Shown here: one piece after another, positions 1 through 8,272 of the stretch
Numbering within the stretch: position 1 is the first letter of the stretch
Layout of the letters: each line of letters begins with the position of its first letter
Origin: an uncultured Pedobacter sp.
GTDB lineage: Bacteria > Bacteroidota > Bacteroidia > Sphingobacteriales > Sphingobacteriaceae
Direction: 5' to 3'
Assembly (NCBI RefSeq): GCF_946479715.1
Contig: NZ_CAMLHF010000081.1
Location: 1-22,547 of the forward strand
DNA length: 22,547 nucleotides
Position numbers and translations under genes: made by a program
Notes under the pieces: generated by a model
Databases searched by the model: none
The model's input: the letters and a program-made list of their open reading frames with translations, nothing else
Told to the model about the DNA's origin: nothing

Positions 1-7
1 TGTGGTA

Positions 8-41
8 GTGACTGGAGTTCAGACGTGTGCTCTTCCGATCT
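8..41. other. Illumina TruSeq read-2 adapter, non-genomic
   Basis: These 34 bases, beginning GTGACTGGAGTTC and ending GCTCTTCCGATCT, are the complete TruSeq read-2 adapter/index-primer sequence, recognised by eye. The seven bases before it (1-7) would sit where the index barcode lies and are probably also synthetic. The adapter is joined to genomic sequence at position 42, so this is untrimmed library sequence at a contig end. Its reverse strand supplies the last residues (IGRAHV) and the stop codon at 19-21 for the reading frame of the adjacent PAS gene. Confidence 0.97.
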
Positions 42-471
42 TATCATGACCCAGCATTGCTTCATGATTAATATTAAATTGATCATCCAACAGTTTCTCA
101 TCCCGCGAACCTGATAAGTTTTTATTATAAATGTTGGCAAAAAAACCAACCACACTTCCGTTTTCAACATCAGGATAATAGATGATGGTTACTGAACATT
201 TTTGACCGTTGATCAGCTTAATTTCTGAATTATACTTTTGCACCTGGCCATCCAGAACCTTATTCACATACGGCAGGTGATGTTCATGATAGCTACCATT
301 AAACAAAACTCTTAGGCTTATAATTCCTAACAATTCTTCAGGAGTCTTACCGCACCATTTAAAAAACTCCTTATTTGCAAAACGACAAACCAAGTCCATG
401 TCCCAATAAGACCATAGGCTAATTCCTGCACAGGTTTGCATTATGGAAATTTCATTAAAACTTGATCCCAT
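42..471 (-). CDS. PAS-domain signalling protein, N-terminal fragment (3' truncated)
   Basis: About 143 genuine residues remain. Residues ~10-115 look like one PAS sensor domain of the PAS_4 type, with the pattern NKEFFKWCGKTPEELLG followed by LFNGSYHEHHLPYV and a later GQKCSVTIIYYPD strand. PAS domains bind small ligands or cofactors and usually sit in front of a histidine kinase, guanylate cyclase or GGDEF module; here the output domain is lost, so the function cannot be named. The frame continues to a stop at 19-21, but those last residues are encoded by sequencing adapter and are not real. ATG at 469-471 is the first start after the 64-base gap behind the dehydratase gene. It could be the tail of the polysaccharide operon or an unrelated neighbour; no promoter is evident in the gap. 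Confidence 0.75.
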
Positions 472-535
472 ATAAATTCGCTTCTATTTTTTCGCATATT
501 TTTAGGTAGATATACAGATATTAAAAGCAGTAATC

Positions 536-2488
536 TTAGCTCACACCCGGTTCAACACTAATATCCATTAGATCTCCAGTTTCCACATTTACTACATCTA
601 TACTCTGATAAGTAGAATTTGCACTAACATATTCAGGAACAATCTCCTTCATTTTTCGAACAACTTCTTTGTCATCGTTCGAGCGGTTCAATGCTAATAA
701 CTCGTCTATTTTTCGTTGTACATATTCGTAGGGGTAATAAATCACATTCGATATCTTAATTTTCTCGTGATAAGTTGGAACAACCTTTTCGGTTTTATTC
801 AACAGCTCTTCATACAGTTTCTCACCGGGTCTTAATCCAGTAAAGCAAATTTTTATATCGGTATAAGGTAAAAACCCAGCTAACTTGATCATATTTATGG
901 CCAAGTTCAAAATTTTGATAGGCTCGCCCATATCAAAAATAAATATCTCCCCTCCCTTGCCCATTACTGATGCCTCAAGCACTAATTGTACAGCTTCAGG
1001 AATCGTCATAAAATATCTTGTTATGTTTGGATCAGTTACCGTAACGGGTCCTCCCATTTCAATTTGCGCCCTAAATCGTGGAACAACTGACCCGTTTGAC
1101 CCCAACACATTCCCAAACCTGGTAGTGATAAACCTTGTTCTATGGACAACATCAGTTTGGTAATTTTGCAGCGACTGAATATAAATCTCTGCGATCCTCT
1201 TCGATGCTCCCATCACATTTGTTGGATTAACAGCTTTATCTGTCGATATCATAATAAATTTCTCCACATCATAATCAATTGCCAGATCAGCAAGATTTTT
1301 AGTACCCATTACATTAGTTAAAATGGCCTCCGATGGATTGTGCTCCATCATTGGTACATGTTTTAAAGCTGCTGCGTGGAATATTATTTCAGGTCTATAT
1401 GTCTCAAACAAGTTTTTAAGTCTTCCGTAGTTCTGAATATTTACAATAAACAATTCGCAAACACTATCCTTAAAATTATCTTCTATCTCTAACTGCATTT
1501 CGTGCAATGGTGTTTCTGCCTGATCACAAAGAATTAATAATTGTGGATTAAACTTTAACACTTGACGAACAATCTCTGATCCTATGGAGCCTGCGGCACC
1601 GGTAACCAAAATCCTCTTACCTTTAAGTTCAGATTTAATGTTTTCTCCTTCCATGTTAATAGGTTCTCGCTGTAACAGGTCCTCAATTCTTAAGTCAGGG
1701 AGTTGACTCAACCTCAGTTTACCCTTTAACCAATAATTTGAAGCTGGTACAGAAATAACTCTTATTCCGCATTCCATGCACTTTTCTATTGCAAGCTTTC
1801 TTCCTTCAATGTTTATACAATCCTCCATCACAATCATTTTCTCTACTCCATACTTATTTTTCAAGTAATGAATAGAATGAGAACCGTACACTCTTTTTTG
1901 TTCTATGTGCTTATTTCTACGATCAGGATTGTCATCAACAAACCCCAATATTTCAAAGTTTTTTTCTGAAGATGCATCTAAACCTTGCTTAATTAGTAAA
2001 GAAGATCTGTCAGCTCCGTAAATCAGCAGCATCTCCTTAGAAACAACCTCCAGATCTTTAAGGTAATGGAACAATTGTTTAACAGTTATCCTTAGTCCAA
2101 TAAGCATCGAGGCAGATATAAAAAAGTTAATGATGAGCATGGGAACAAACCAATGATTACTGAATCCAAAATAAGTGGATAAAAATAGATAAGCCACTAC
2201 TTCAAATAGTAAACTAGCCAAAAGCACTGCTTTAAACACACGGAAAATATCGTCAACACTAGAGTATCTGATTATTCCGGTATGTATTCTCATACTTACA
2301 AAAACCACCATTGTGATTACATTGTAAACGATCAGATAAAGGAAAAATTTATTGTTAAATATTTCATTAAAATTCTCCTTTTGTATAATCATTAATGATG
2401 CAGCAAGAGCGATTGTTACAATGAACTGATCAATTAACAGAATCAGCCATCTAGAGTACACTTTTTCGCAAAATAGAATTTTTTTCAT
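536..2488 (-). CDS. Membrane-bound NDP-sugar 4,6-dehydratase (FlaA1/WbpM/PglF/CapD family)
   Basis: The 650-residue product has the usual length and order of this family. It has four hydrophobic segments (roughly 13-35, 48-66, 86-106, 113-132), a CoA-binding-like Rossmann domain (~150-280) and a C-terminal SDR dehydratase domain (~290-600). The NAD-binding motif GAAGSIG is at 297-303 and STDK at 415-418. In place of the usual Tyr-x3-Lys, the sequence reads M426-x3-K430, the Ser-Met-Lys arrangement known from WbpM-type membrane dehydratases. The family converts UDP-GlcNAc to a 4-keto-6-deoxy sugar at the inner membrane. With the DegT-type aminotransferases in this locus it would supply a 4-amino-4,6-dideoxy sugar of the bacillosamine or FucNAc4N type; the exact stereochemistry cannot be read from sequence. 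It lies 30 bases behind the GNAT fusion gene. Confidence 0.93.
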   Translation of the reverse strand: MKKILFCEKVYSRWLILLIDQFIVTIALAASLMIIQKENFNEIFNNKFFLYLIVYNVITMVVFVSMRIHTGIIRYSSVDDIFRVFKAVLLASLLFEVVAYLFLSTYFGFSNHWFVPMLIINFFISASMLIGLRITVKQLFHYLKDLEVVSKEMLLIYGADRSSLLIKQGLDASSEKNFEILGFVDDNPDRRNKHIEQKRVYGSHSIHYLKNKYGVEKMIVMEDCINIEGRKLAIEKCMECGIRVISVPASNYWLKGKLRLSQLPDLRIEDLLQREPINMEGENIKSELKGKRILVTGAAGSIGSEIVRQVLKFNPQLLILCDQAETPLHEMQLEIEDNFKDSVCELFIVNIQNYGRLKNLFETYRPEIIFHAAALKHVPMMEHNPSEAILTNVMGTKNLADLAIDYDVEKFIMISTDKAVNPTNVMGASKRIAEIYIQSLQNYQTDVVHRTRFITTRFGNVLGSNGSVVPRFRAQIEMGGPVTVTDPNITRYFMTIPEAVQLVLEASVMGKGGEIFIFDMGEPIKILNLAINMIKLAGFLPYTDIKICFTGLRPGEKLYEELLNKTEKVVPTYHEKIKISNVIYYPYEYVQRKIDELLALNRSNDDKEVVRKMKEIVPEYVSANSTYQSIDVVNVETGDLMDISVEPGVS

Positions 2489-2518
2489 GTCATTAAACGT
2501 TAAATAGATGAAGAGAGG

Positions 2519-4066
2519 TTAAGCTTTATTAGCTTGCAATCTATAAAGTGGGAAGAAATCAATTTCAGAGTTGAGATCGATTTCTTGTTGAGACAACAAA
2601 GAGGTGTATATGTCTGGATTGGCTATAAAACGCCAACTATGATAATTGAAAGTAAGATTTGAAAAATTAGCTTTCCATCTAAACAAAGAATCTTCTTTAA
2701 AGCCTAAGCCTCCGCCCAGATTGTAATATTTTACACCAAGTTGTCGCCCAATAATTGTAATTTCCTCTGTTAACAATTTGGCAGGAGAATCTCCAAGGTA
2801 CTCTTCTCTTGTCCCCAATAAATGCGCTTGCATAATTCCGTTTGTTATTACTACTATTGCACCACATATTGGATAATCATTTTGATCATATACAAAGATT
2901 AACCTTGCGTCGTATTCTTCTGAATCAAGCAACCGCTTAAAATATTCTTCATCAAAATAATAGGTGTTCGAAGCATCCACCCTAAGCATATTTAAGGTAT
3001 AGATAGCGCTAAAGGTCTTTATATCTTCCCCTGTACTCGCCTCCTTAACATAATATCCCTTTTTTCTCAGTGTCCTGATCTTTCTTAATACCCTTTCCTG
3101 GTAAGCGCTTCTCTGTTCTTCTATAGGGAGGCTTAGATCCAGGACTACCACCTTTCCGTTATCTACTACTCCTCCAAAATCTCCCATCAGTTCTACCTGA
3201 TCAAAGAAAGGATTCAGTCTGGAAAATACGGTAACAATCTTTTCGTCTTTTAAGAAGTCCAGAAAACTACTCCTGAAATTATATACAAAATCTGAAGGAA
3301 GAGTGTGAAAATCCTTATTAGAAATGGGACCGCTATATCCATACACCGAACTCATATCATAATATTCAGAATCCTGAATATCTCTTTTCAATAATGGTAT
3401 AGCAATAAAATCATTGCCTTCTTCATAAACAAATAACATTGGAGTTCCAGAGGTGTTATCTAATGAATGGTAAGTCCATGAATGATAAAAATCATATTTC
3501 AAAGCTCTTTTGACAAGATCTTTCCACTCGTCTTCTTGTTCAAGTCTAACGATATATTTCATGCCTGGTAATTTATTTTTAGTTATATAATCCTCATTTA
3601 TTACTTCCATTTTCAGGTATTTATCATTACCTGGGACACCAACAAAACCCTGCTTACTATATATTCTGATGGCCGCATTATGTTCTTTGTTTACTTCAAG
3701 TATTACTTTCTTCAGGTTTAGGGTAGAAAAAGCATAATCAAGAATAAGTGCTGTTGCCTTTTCCCCGATCCCTTTGCCCCAGCAGCTTGAATCACCTATA
3801 AAAAGATGAAATTCCGCCTGTTCCTCTGAAATATCAAGCAATTGTACATTCCCTATATATCTCTTACTATTTGTTAAACAAATGGCGAATCTCTTTTGGT
3901 CAGTACGCTTTAATACACCCCTGAGCCAATCCCTCTCCACTTTCAATGTAATTGGCTCCGATGGATTGAAAGGTGTATACTTCCATATCTCCGGATTATT
4001 TCGCCATTTGTAGGATATCATCGCATCCTCAAGAGCCAAGGGCCTTAAAAATATACTTTCGCTCAT
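2519..4066 (-). CDS. GNAT acetyltransferase fused to FemAB/GNAT_6-like acyltransferase
   Basis: This 515-residue protein has two units. Residues 1-~155 form a RimJ/RimL- or PseH-like GNAT N-acetyltransferase with the acyl-CoA-binding loop CWGKGIGEKA (95-104) and the NKEHNAAIRIYSKQGF segment typical of GNAT C-terminal parts. Residues ~168-515 align over nearly the full length of the separate FemAB-like protein at 5918-6952, sharing YGYxGPISN, IEEQRS, YYFDE and LGGGxGxKEDSLF. GNAT enzymes of this kind N-acetylate NDP-4-amino-6-deoxy sugars; FemAB-type domains transfer acyl or aminoacyl groups. Its ATG overlaps the stop of the aminotransferase gene by four bases (ATGA), so the two are probably translationally coupled and may act in sequence: transamination, then acylation. 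Which acyl group each domain uses is unknown. Met169 lies at the domain junction but has no ribosome-binding site, so a single long product is preferred. Confidence 0.88.
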   Translation of the reverse strand: MSESIFLRPLALEDAMISYKWRNNPEIWKYTPFNPSEPITLKVERDWLRGVLKRTDQKRFAICLTNSKRYIGNVQLLDISEEQAEFHLFIGDSSCWGKGIGEKATALILDYAFSTLNLKKVILEVNKEHNAAIRIYSKQGFVGVPGNDKYLKMEVINEDYITKNKLPGMKYIVRLEQEDEWKDLVKRALKYDFYHSWTYHSLDNTSGTPMLFVYEEGNDFIAIPLLKRDIQDSEYYDMSSVYGYSGPISNKDFHTLPSDFVYNFRSSFLDFLKDEKIVTVFSRLNPFFDQVELMGDFGGVVDNGKVVVLDLSLPIEEQRSAYQERVLRKIRTLRKKGYYVKEASTGEDIKTFSAIYTLNMLRVDASNTYYFDEEYFKRLLDSEEYDARLIFVYDQNDYPICGAIVVITNGIMQAHLLGTREEYLGDSPAKLLTEEITIIGRQLGVKYYNLGGGLGFKEDSLFRWKANFSNLTFNYHSWRFIANPDIYTSLLSQQEIDLNSEIDFFPLYRLQANKA

Positions 4067-5037
4067 AATATTGTTTTTAATACATTAAGTATGCGTTTCA
4101 TTTCAGAATGTGTATACCGATGGTCTATTGGTATAGCGATAAGATGTGTTGTTAAATAATATTCATACATCTTTTTTGTAGTCCATTCCAGAACATTTGG
4201 CCAGTACGTAGCTACATATATTCTTTTTTCAAACAGCTTGTTTCTAATTTCTGTGGAAGAGATTAGCAGCGGATAGATCATCGGTCCGTTTACAGAAGAG
4301 GCATCAAATGAATAGTCGTTATAACCCTCCAGAAAATCATGCAGGTACATGAAGTTGGAATTCCTCCTGTATCTGCAAGCTTTATAATCTATACCTGATA
4401 AAATCGACTGAGATAAGGAAGACATTTTACGTATTGGATTGTTGGAAAGAACAACATTATTTACAATAAAATCTTCGTACCCACTTTCAATCCCCGTATC
4501 TATACTTTTTATCAGATGAGAAAATCTGTCTACCGATACATCTTTCTCTAACTTTAGCCTTACATCACTAGTGCATTGAAGATATGCTCCATCTGGTACG
4601 CCAAAGAACTTTCGGCAAGAATAAAAAGTATCCACACCTTCCAATGGTTCAGAAAAAAAAGATTGAGAATTATCTACTATCAGATTTTCGAACAACTTAC
4701 TTAATCTAATAACGGTATCCTGTTTTAACCCAAAATAATTTGTGTACAACAAACCATCCTCAGGGCCTACCTCGAAATCGAGAACCGGATCCATGTTTTC
4801 ATCAATAGTATAATACTGAAATTGAACACCCAACTTCTTAAGTGGCTCCAACATCACCTCACAGGTGTAATAAGGTATGTGAACCAATTTGTAACGCTTT
4901 ACTTTGAGAATATATTCAAATGCATTCCTACCAGTATTTAATTTTAATAGCGAAGGATAAAATTCCTCACCTCTGGATAATTGTAATTCTAAATATCCTC
5001 CAATAGATTTCATTTTGTTTGAATATTGATTTTGCAT
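4063..5037 (-). CDS. Atypical DegT/DnrJ/EryC1-like PLP aminotransferase
   Basis: The 324-residue protein has the fold-type I pattern of sugar aminotransferases but is shorter than the usual 360-400. It keeps an N-terminal TGRNAFEYIL segment, a PLP-nitrogen Asp (D122, in VDNSQSFF) where typical members have DAAHS, and a candidate Schiff-base lysine K143 in FYSCRKFFGVPDG where typical members have SFHxxKxxxxGEGG. The key residues appear retained while the flanking motifs diverge, so it is either a distinct subfamily or acts on an unusual substrate. A likely role is 4-amination of the keto sugar from the dehydratase two genes downstream. The ATGA overlap with the GNAT fusion gene supports a paired step. 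Met9 is an alternative start; neither start has a clear ribosome-binding site. Confidence 0.72.
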   Translation of the reverse strand: MQNQYSNKMKSIGGYLELQLSRGEEFYPSLLKLNTGRNAFEYILKVKRYKLVHIPYYTCEVMLEPLKKLGVQFQYYTIDENMDPVLDFEVGPEDGLLYTNYFGLKQDTVIRLSKLFENLIVDNSQSFFSEPLEGVDTFYSCRKFFGVPDGAYLQCTSDVRLKLEKDVSVDRFSHLIKSIDTGIESGYEDFIVNNVVLSNNPIRKMSSLSQSILSGIDYKACRYRRNSNFMYLHDFLEGYNDYSFDASSVNGPMIYPLLISSTEIRNKLFEKRIYVATYWPNVLEWTTKKMYEYYLTTHLIAIPIDHRYTHSEMKRILNVLKTIL

Positions 5038-5095
5038 TTTGAAAATAAATTAACAACGGGATTCATATATTTGGAATTAATCCAAAATGACTTAA

Positions 5096-5899
5096 CTATT
5101 CCTGTCCCCTTTGGTACATTCTTTTATGAACTGGCTGGTAATACTCATACAGATCTGTAGGAGTTCTTGCATTATATCCAATAACCTGTCTCAGGTGGTC
5201 ATTAAGTTCCTCACCGAAATCATAGCCTAATAATCTCGGATAATCCAGCTGTTGCTTCATAAAAGGTTTTGTAAATGCCATTGTAAGGGTTCTTCTTGGC
5301 TTGTCGGTATAGTTTTTACCTGCGGCATGCCAGAGGTTGGCGTCAAATAAAATGATACTGCCCTTTCTTGCTACAGCTCTATCAGCATAATCATAAAAAT
5401 ATTGGTCGTCTGGTTTTTTATCATGCTTATGCGAGCCGGTAAGCATATAAGTTGCGCCATTCTCTATAGTAAAATCATCAAGAATAACCATCATCTGAAT
5501 CATTAGCTTAAACGATCCTGTAAAAGTTCTAACATCCCGGTGAACATTCTGAACGTATGGTTGCGCATTTCTTACATTAATTACCGCTCCTAATGAGTTC
5601 AAAATATAATTGCCTTTTAAGAAATGTATAATTTGATCATGTGCATACTTTTGTTCTAAAAATTTTAATGTAAATAACTGCTTCTCCACCAGGTGATGTA
5701 AGGTGCCATCCATATTTTGCGCAATGCCATTGGCTTCCTGTATCTTATGCCTTACCTCGTACGCCGGCAATAACGAGTCATTGATCTCATCAAGTAATTC
5801 ATTACTTAAAGCATTTTCGTATACGATCCAGCCATATTCGCTGATCACTTTATCAAATATTGTAATGTCAGCTTCCGAATAATCAAATTTATTGTTCAT
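5096..5899 (-). CDS. Phytanoyl-CoA dioxygenase (PhyH)-like Fe(II)/2-oxoglutarate oxygenase
   Basis: The 267-residue protein shows the metal-binding facial triad of 2-oxoglutarate oxygenases: H120-R-D122 in QNVHRDVRTFTG and the distal H191 in LWHAAGKN, followed by R202/R203 (KPRRTL), which would bind the 2-oxoglutarate carboxylate. The ENGATYMLTGSHK segment (146-158) is typical of the PhyH family. Such enzymes hydroxylate, or more rarely epimerise or desaturate, small substrates. In this locus it may hydroxylate a sugar, an acyl group or an amino acid that decorates the polymer, but the sequence does not reveal the substrate. It sits between the two FemAB-like genes, 18 bases behind one and 58 ahead of the aminotransferase, so it is probably co-transcribed with them. 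Confidence 0.85.
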   Translation of the reverse strand: MNNKFDYSEADITIFDKVISEYGWIVYENALSNELLDEINDSLLPAYEVRHKIQEANGIAQNMDGTLHHLVEKQLFTLKFLEQKYAHDQIIHFLKGNYILNSLGAVINVRNAQPYVQNVHRDVRTFTGSFKLMIQMMVILDDFTIENGATYMLTGSHKHDKKPDDQYFYDYADRAVARKGSIILFDANLWHAAGKNYTDKPRRTLTMAFTKPFMKQQLDYPRLLGYDFGEELNDHLRQVIGYNARTPTDLYEYYQPVHKRMYQRGQE

Positions 5900-5917
5900 A
5901 ATTGTACGTTTTATTAG

Positions 5918-6952
5918 TTATGCTTTGGTTTGCCTGTACGCAGGAAAAAAGGTAGACTGCTGATTTAGCCCCATACCTTTTTGATGTAAAAGCGCATTAT
6001 AAGATTCCTGATCATTAACGTAACACCAGATCCTATCGTTAATTCTTAAATCAGAAAAATGACTTTTAAACTTAAATAACGAATCTTCTTTTCCTCCTAC
6101 ACCACCCCCCAAATGGAATATCTTTTTCCCAAGTCTTCTGCCAATCAGGCTAATTTCATCCGTCAATAACTTACTGGGAGATACTTTCAGGTATTTTTCA
6201 GAAGTGGCAGATAAGTGATTTCTCACAACATTTTCGGACACCAGGATCAGGGCCCCACAAATCATTTCAGGACCATCATAAATTAGCACCAGTTCATTTT
6301 CAAATTCACTTGAATTAAGCAATCCGGTAAAGTATTTTTCATCAAAATAATAACTCTTACTGGCACCCAACCGATCCATATTCTTATGGTACATTTCTGT
6401 AAATGCGGCTATTTCGTTTGGTCCGGCTGCATTTTTAATGGTATACCCTGTTTCCCGAAGCTTCTTTATCTGTCTTTTTAGCCTCTTATCGTAGCGTGAT
6501 CTCTGCTCTTCAATACTTAATGATAAATCCATGTAAATGGTACTGCCATTAGGAATAACCCCTCCAATATTATCCAGCAAATAATGCTGATCAAGAAAAG
6601 GATATAATCGTGTAAAAACACTAATACATTGTTCCGATTTCAGGAAATAACTAAACTCGTGTTTAAAGCTTTCAATCGTTGATTGTGGAATATCCTTGAA
6701 ATCGACATTAGATATGGGTCCTGCGTATCCATATACAGAAGTCATATCATATTGAGATGACTCTGCGATATTTCTTTTTATTAATGGAAATGCTATAAAT
6801 AAATCTTCTTTTTCGTAAATAAAAAGAACAGGCTCTCCTTCCATATTTAATGAGTGATAATACCAGGTATGATATACTTCATAATTATGAGCCCGCTTAA
6901 CATAAGCATCCCATTCCGCTTTTGTGCGGACAATTAAGCATTGATAAGACAT
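5918..6952 (-). CDS. FemAB/GNAT_6-like acyl- or aminoacyltransferase
   Basis: This 344-residue protein has the signature of the GNAT_6/FemAB superfamily: YGYAGPIS (74-81), a basic helix RYDKRLKRQIKKLR (153-166), and LGGGVGGKEDSLFKFK (281-296) near the C-terminus. Superfamily members transfer amino acids from aminoacyl-tRNA to peptidoglycan precursors, or acyl groups to other amines. Inside a polysaccharide locus, transfer to an amino sugar is plausible but unproven. It is a paralog of residues 168-515 of the fusion protein at 2519-4066: in the 35-residue block starting IEEQRS, 17 positions are identical. The stand-alone copy lacks the N-terminal GNAT domain. It has no transmembrane segment or signal peptide, so it should act in the cytoplasm. 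Confidence 0.82.
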   Translation of the reverse strand: MSYQCLIVRTKAEWDAYVKRAHNYEVYHTWYYHSLNMEGEPVLFIYEKEDLFIAFPLIKRNIAESSQYDMTSVYGYAGPISNVDFKDIPQSTIESFKHEFSYFLKSEQCISVFTRLYPFLDQHYLLDNIGGVIPNGSTIYMDLSLSIEEQRSRYDKRLKRQIKKLRETGYTIKNAAGPNEIAAFTEMYHKNMDRLGASKSYYFDEKYFTGLLNSSEFENELVLIYDGPEMICGALILVSENVVRNHLSATSEKYLKVSPSKLLTDEISLIGRRLGKKIFHLGGGVGGKEDSLFKFKSHFSDLRINDRIWCYVNDQESYNALLHQKGMGLNQQSTFFPAYRQTKA

Positions 6953-7005
6953 GTATTTGTTTTCTTTAAGGTGCGCTATTGATCTTATTTTCCTAGGTAG
7001 TAGGA

Positions 7006-8154
7006 TTATGCTCCTTCCAGAATATTAACCATAGTCTGGTTTACTTTGTTTACGTCAAACTTTTCACTTGCGTATTTTCTTCCATTTAGCCCAAATCTTG
7101 CAACATCATCTGTATGCCTTATATAGTATTCCATTTTAGACGCCAATTGTTGAATATCTTTTATCGGAACCAAGAAACCATTGGCTTTTCTTAGTAGTGG
7201 ATTAATTGTTTCGCGACATCCAACAGAATTGCAGGTAATAACGGCCCTTCCCATTGCCATTCCCTCTAAAAGGCACCTGGGTACCCCCTCCCCATAGTAA
7301 GAGGGCAACACAATAACAGAAGATTGGTTGATGTATGGTCTTACGTCATCAACCAGCCCAAAATACTGAATTGTTCCATCCGATTTTATTTTTGAAAACA
7401 GATCCGGGCTAATAGCATCAATATTATCGTCATATGGTCCAATTAGTTTAAAAACGACTTCAGGAAATTTTTCTTTGATCTGCTTTGCAGCGTAATAGTA
7501 TTCCTTAATTCCTTTTGCATTAATTAATCGTGAGATCATTAAAAAACTTATATTGTTTAAGTCTGGAGGAGTGTATTCATAGTGAGAAAGATCTACTCCT
7601 GAGCCATTCACCACATGAGCTATATTCTTAGCTGAAATAATGTTTGCACGTATCAGTGTATTGTAATCATCCTTGTTCTGAAAAATGATCTGCAATCTTT
7701 TACTAGCCCTCAGGCTCAATTTTAACAAAATCCTTGTTATTTTCTGAACTAATGTTTTTCTTGAACCTATGTTTAAAAAATTATACCCGAGCCCGGTCAG
7801 CATCGGTGTAATATGATTTACTCTACAAAATCTGGCAACAAAAGCACCATAGATAACCGGTTTAAAAGTGTAAGGAAAAAACACGTCGGGCTTAGTTGCT
7901 TTAATCAGTCTGCGTAATTCAAAAAGATATTTAAGATCAGAGACTATTGATACATTACTCGGATTCAATCCATTTTCATATACCCTTACTCCCATTTCAC
8001 TTAGCTTATTTTTAATCTCCAGATGTTCAATTCTTGGAGTAAAAATGATCACTTCATGTTTTACAATTAATGCTTCTATCAATTTGCCTCGGAAATCCAG
8101 CAATGAACGTGGAGAATCGCATGAGATCAAGATTACCTTTCTTTCTTTTACCAT
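7006..8154 (-). CDS. Glycosyltransferase family 4 (GT-B)
   Basis: The 382-residue protein has the two-domain GT-B layout. The N-terminal part has the HVDSPRS-like opening of its group (SCDSPRSLLDFRGKL) and GLGYNF (121-126). The C-terminal donor-binding domain has FLMISRLINAKGIKEYY (204-220) and the E-x7-E motif E289-GVPRCLL-E297, followed by NSVGCRETI. It most resembles retaining GT4 enzymes that add an early sugar to an undecaprenyl-diphosphate-linked acceptor, such as PglA, on the cytoplasmic face. Donor and linkage cannot be read from sequence. It is the first gene after the lyase and palindrome, with only 26 bases between the palindrome and its ATG, so its expression depends on read-through or on a promoter not recognised here. 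Confidence 0.9.
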   Translation of the reverse strand: MVKERKVILISCDSPRSLLDFRGKLIEALIVKHEVIIFTPRIEHLEIKNKLSEMGVRVYENGLNPSNVSIVSDLKYLFELRRLIKATKPDVFFPYTFKPVIYGAFVARFCRVNHITPMLTGLGYNFLNIGSRKTLVQKITRILLKLSLRASKRLQIIFQNKDDYNTLIRANIISAKNIAHVVNGSGVDLSHYEYTPPDLNNISFLMISRLINAKGIKEYYYAAKQIKEKFPEVVFKLIGPYDDNIDAISPDLFSKIKSDGTIQYFGLVDDVRPYINQSSVIVLPSYYGEGVPRCLLEGMAMGRAVITCNSVGCRETINPLLRKANGFLVPIKDIQQLASKMEYYIRHTDDVARFGLNGRKYASEKFDVNKVNQTMVNILEGA

Positions 8155-8180
8155 GTTGATTTAAATTTATAGGTAAATAT

Positions 8181-8223
8181 TTAAGGGCCTGTTTAACAAC
8201 TGAGTTGTTAAACAGGCCCTTAA
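8181..8223 (-). terminator. Perfect 43-base palindrome, probable terminator or attenuator
   Basis: Two exact 21-base arms (8181-8201 and 8203-8223) flank a single central base. The core GGGCCTGTTTAACAACT pairs with AGTTGTTAAACAGGCCC, with a GC-rich foot. It begins 49 bases past the stop of the pectate lyase gene, and on the minus strand it is followed by an AT-rich tail (TTAAATATTT), so intrinsic termination of the lyase transcript is the simplest reading. The symmetry means it could also act on the other strand or as a protein-binding site. Confidence 0.75.
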
Positions 8224-8272
8224 TACTATGGACATCATAAAAAGATGTTTATTCAAACAAAAACTATTTTGC

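Noticed and set aside
885..1163. 92-codon open frame on the plus strand
   Set aside because: It lies wholly inside the conserved dehydratase domain on the opposite strand, has no family signal, and fits a shadow frame. The same holds for other plus-strand frames, for example 10150-10344, 11159-11437, 12111-12401, 18077-18394 and 19912-20196.
3560..3562. Internal Met169 as start of a separate FemAB-like gene
   Set aside because: It aligns with the start of the paralog, but the frame is open without interruption from the GNAT domain and no ribosome-binding site precedes it, so a fusion is the simpler reading.
6990..7005. TCCTA/TAGGA inverted repeat behind the GT4 gene
   Set aside because: Five-base arms in an AT-rich gap; no T tract or other support for a terminator.
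8232..8248. Small hairpin ACATC/GATGT upstream of the palindrome
   Set aside because: Five-base arms with a seven-base loop are too weak to call next to the far stronger palindrome.
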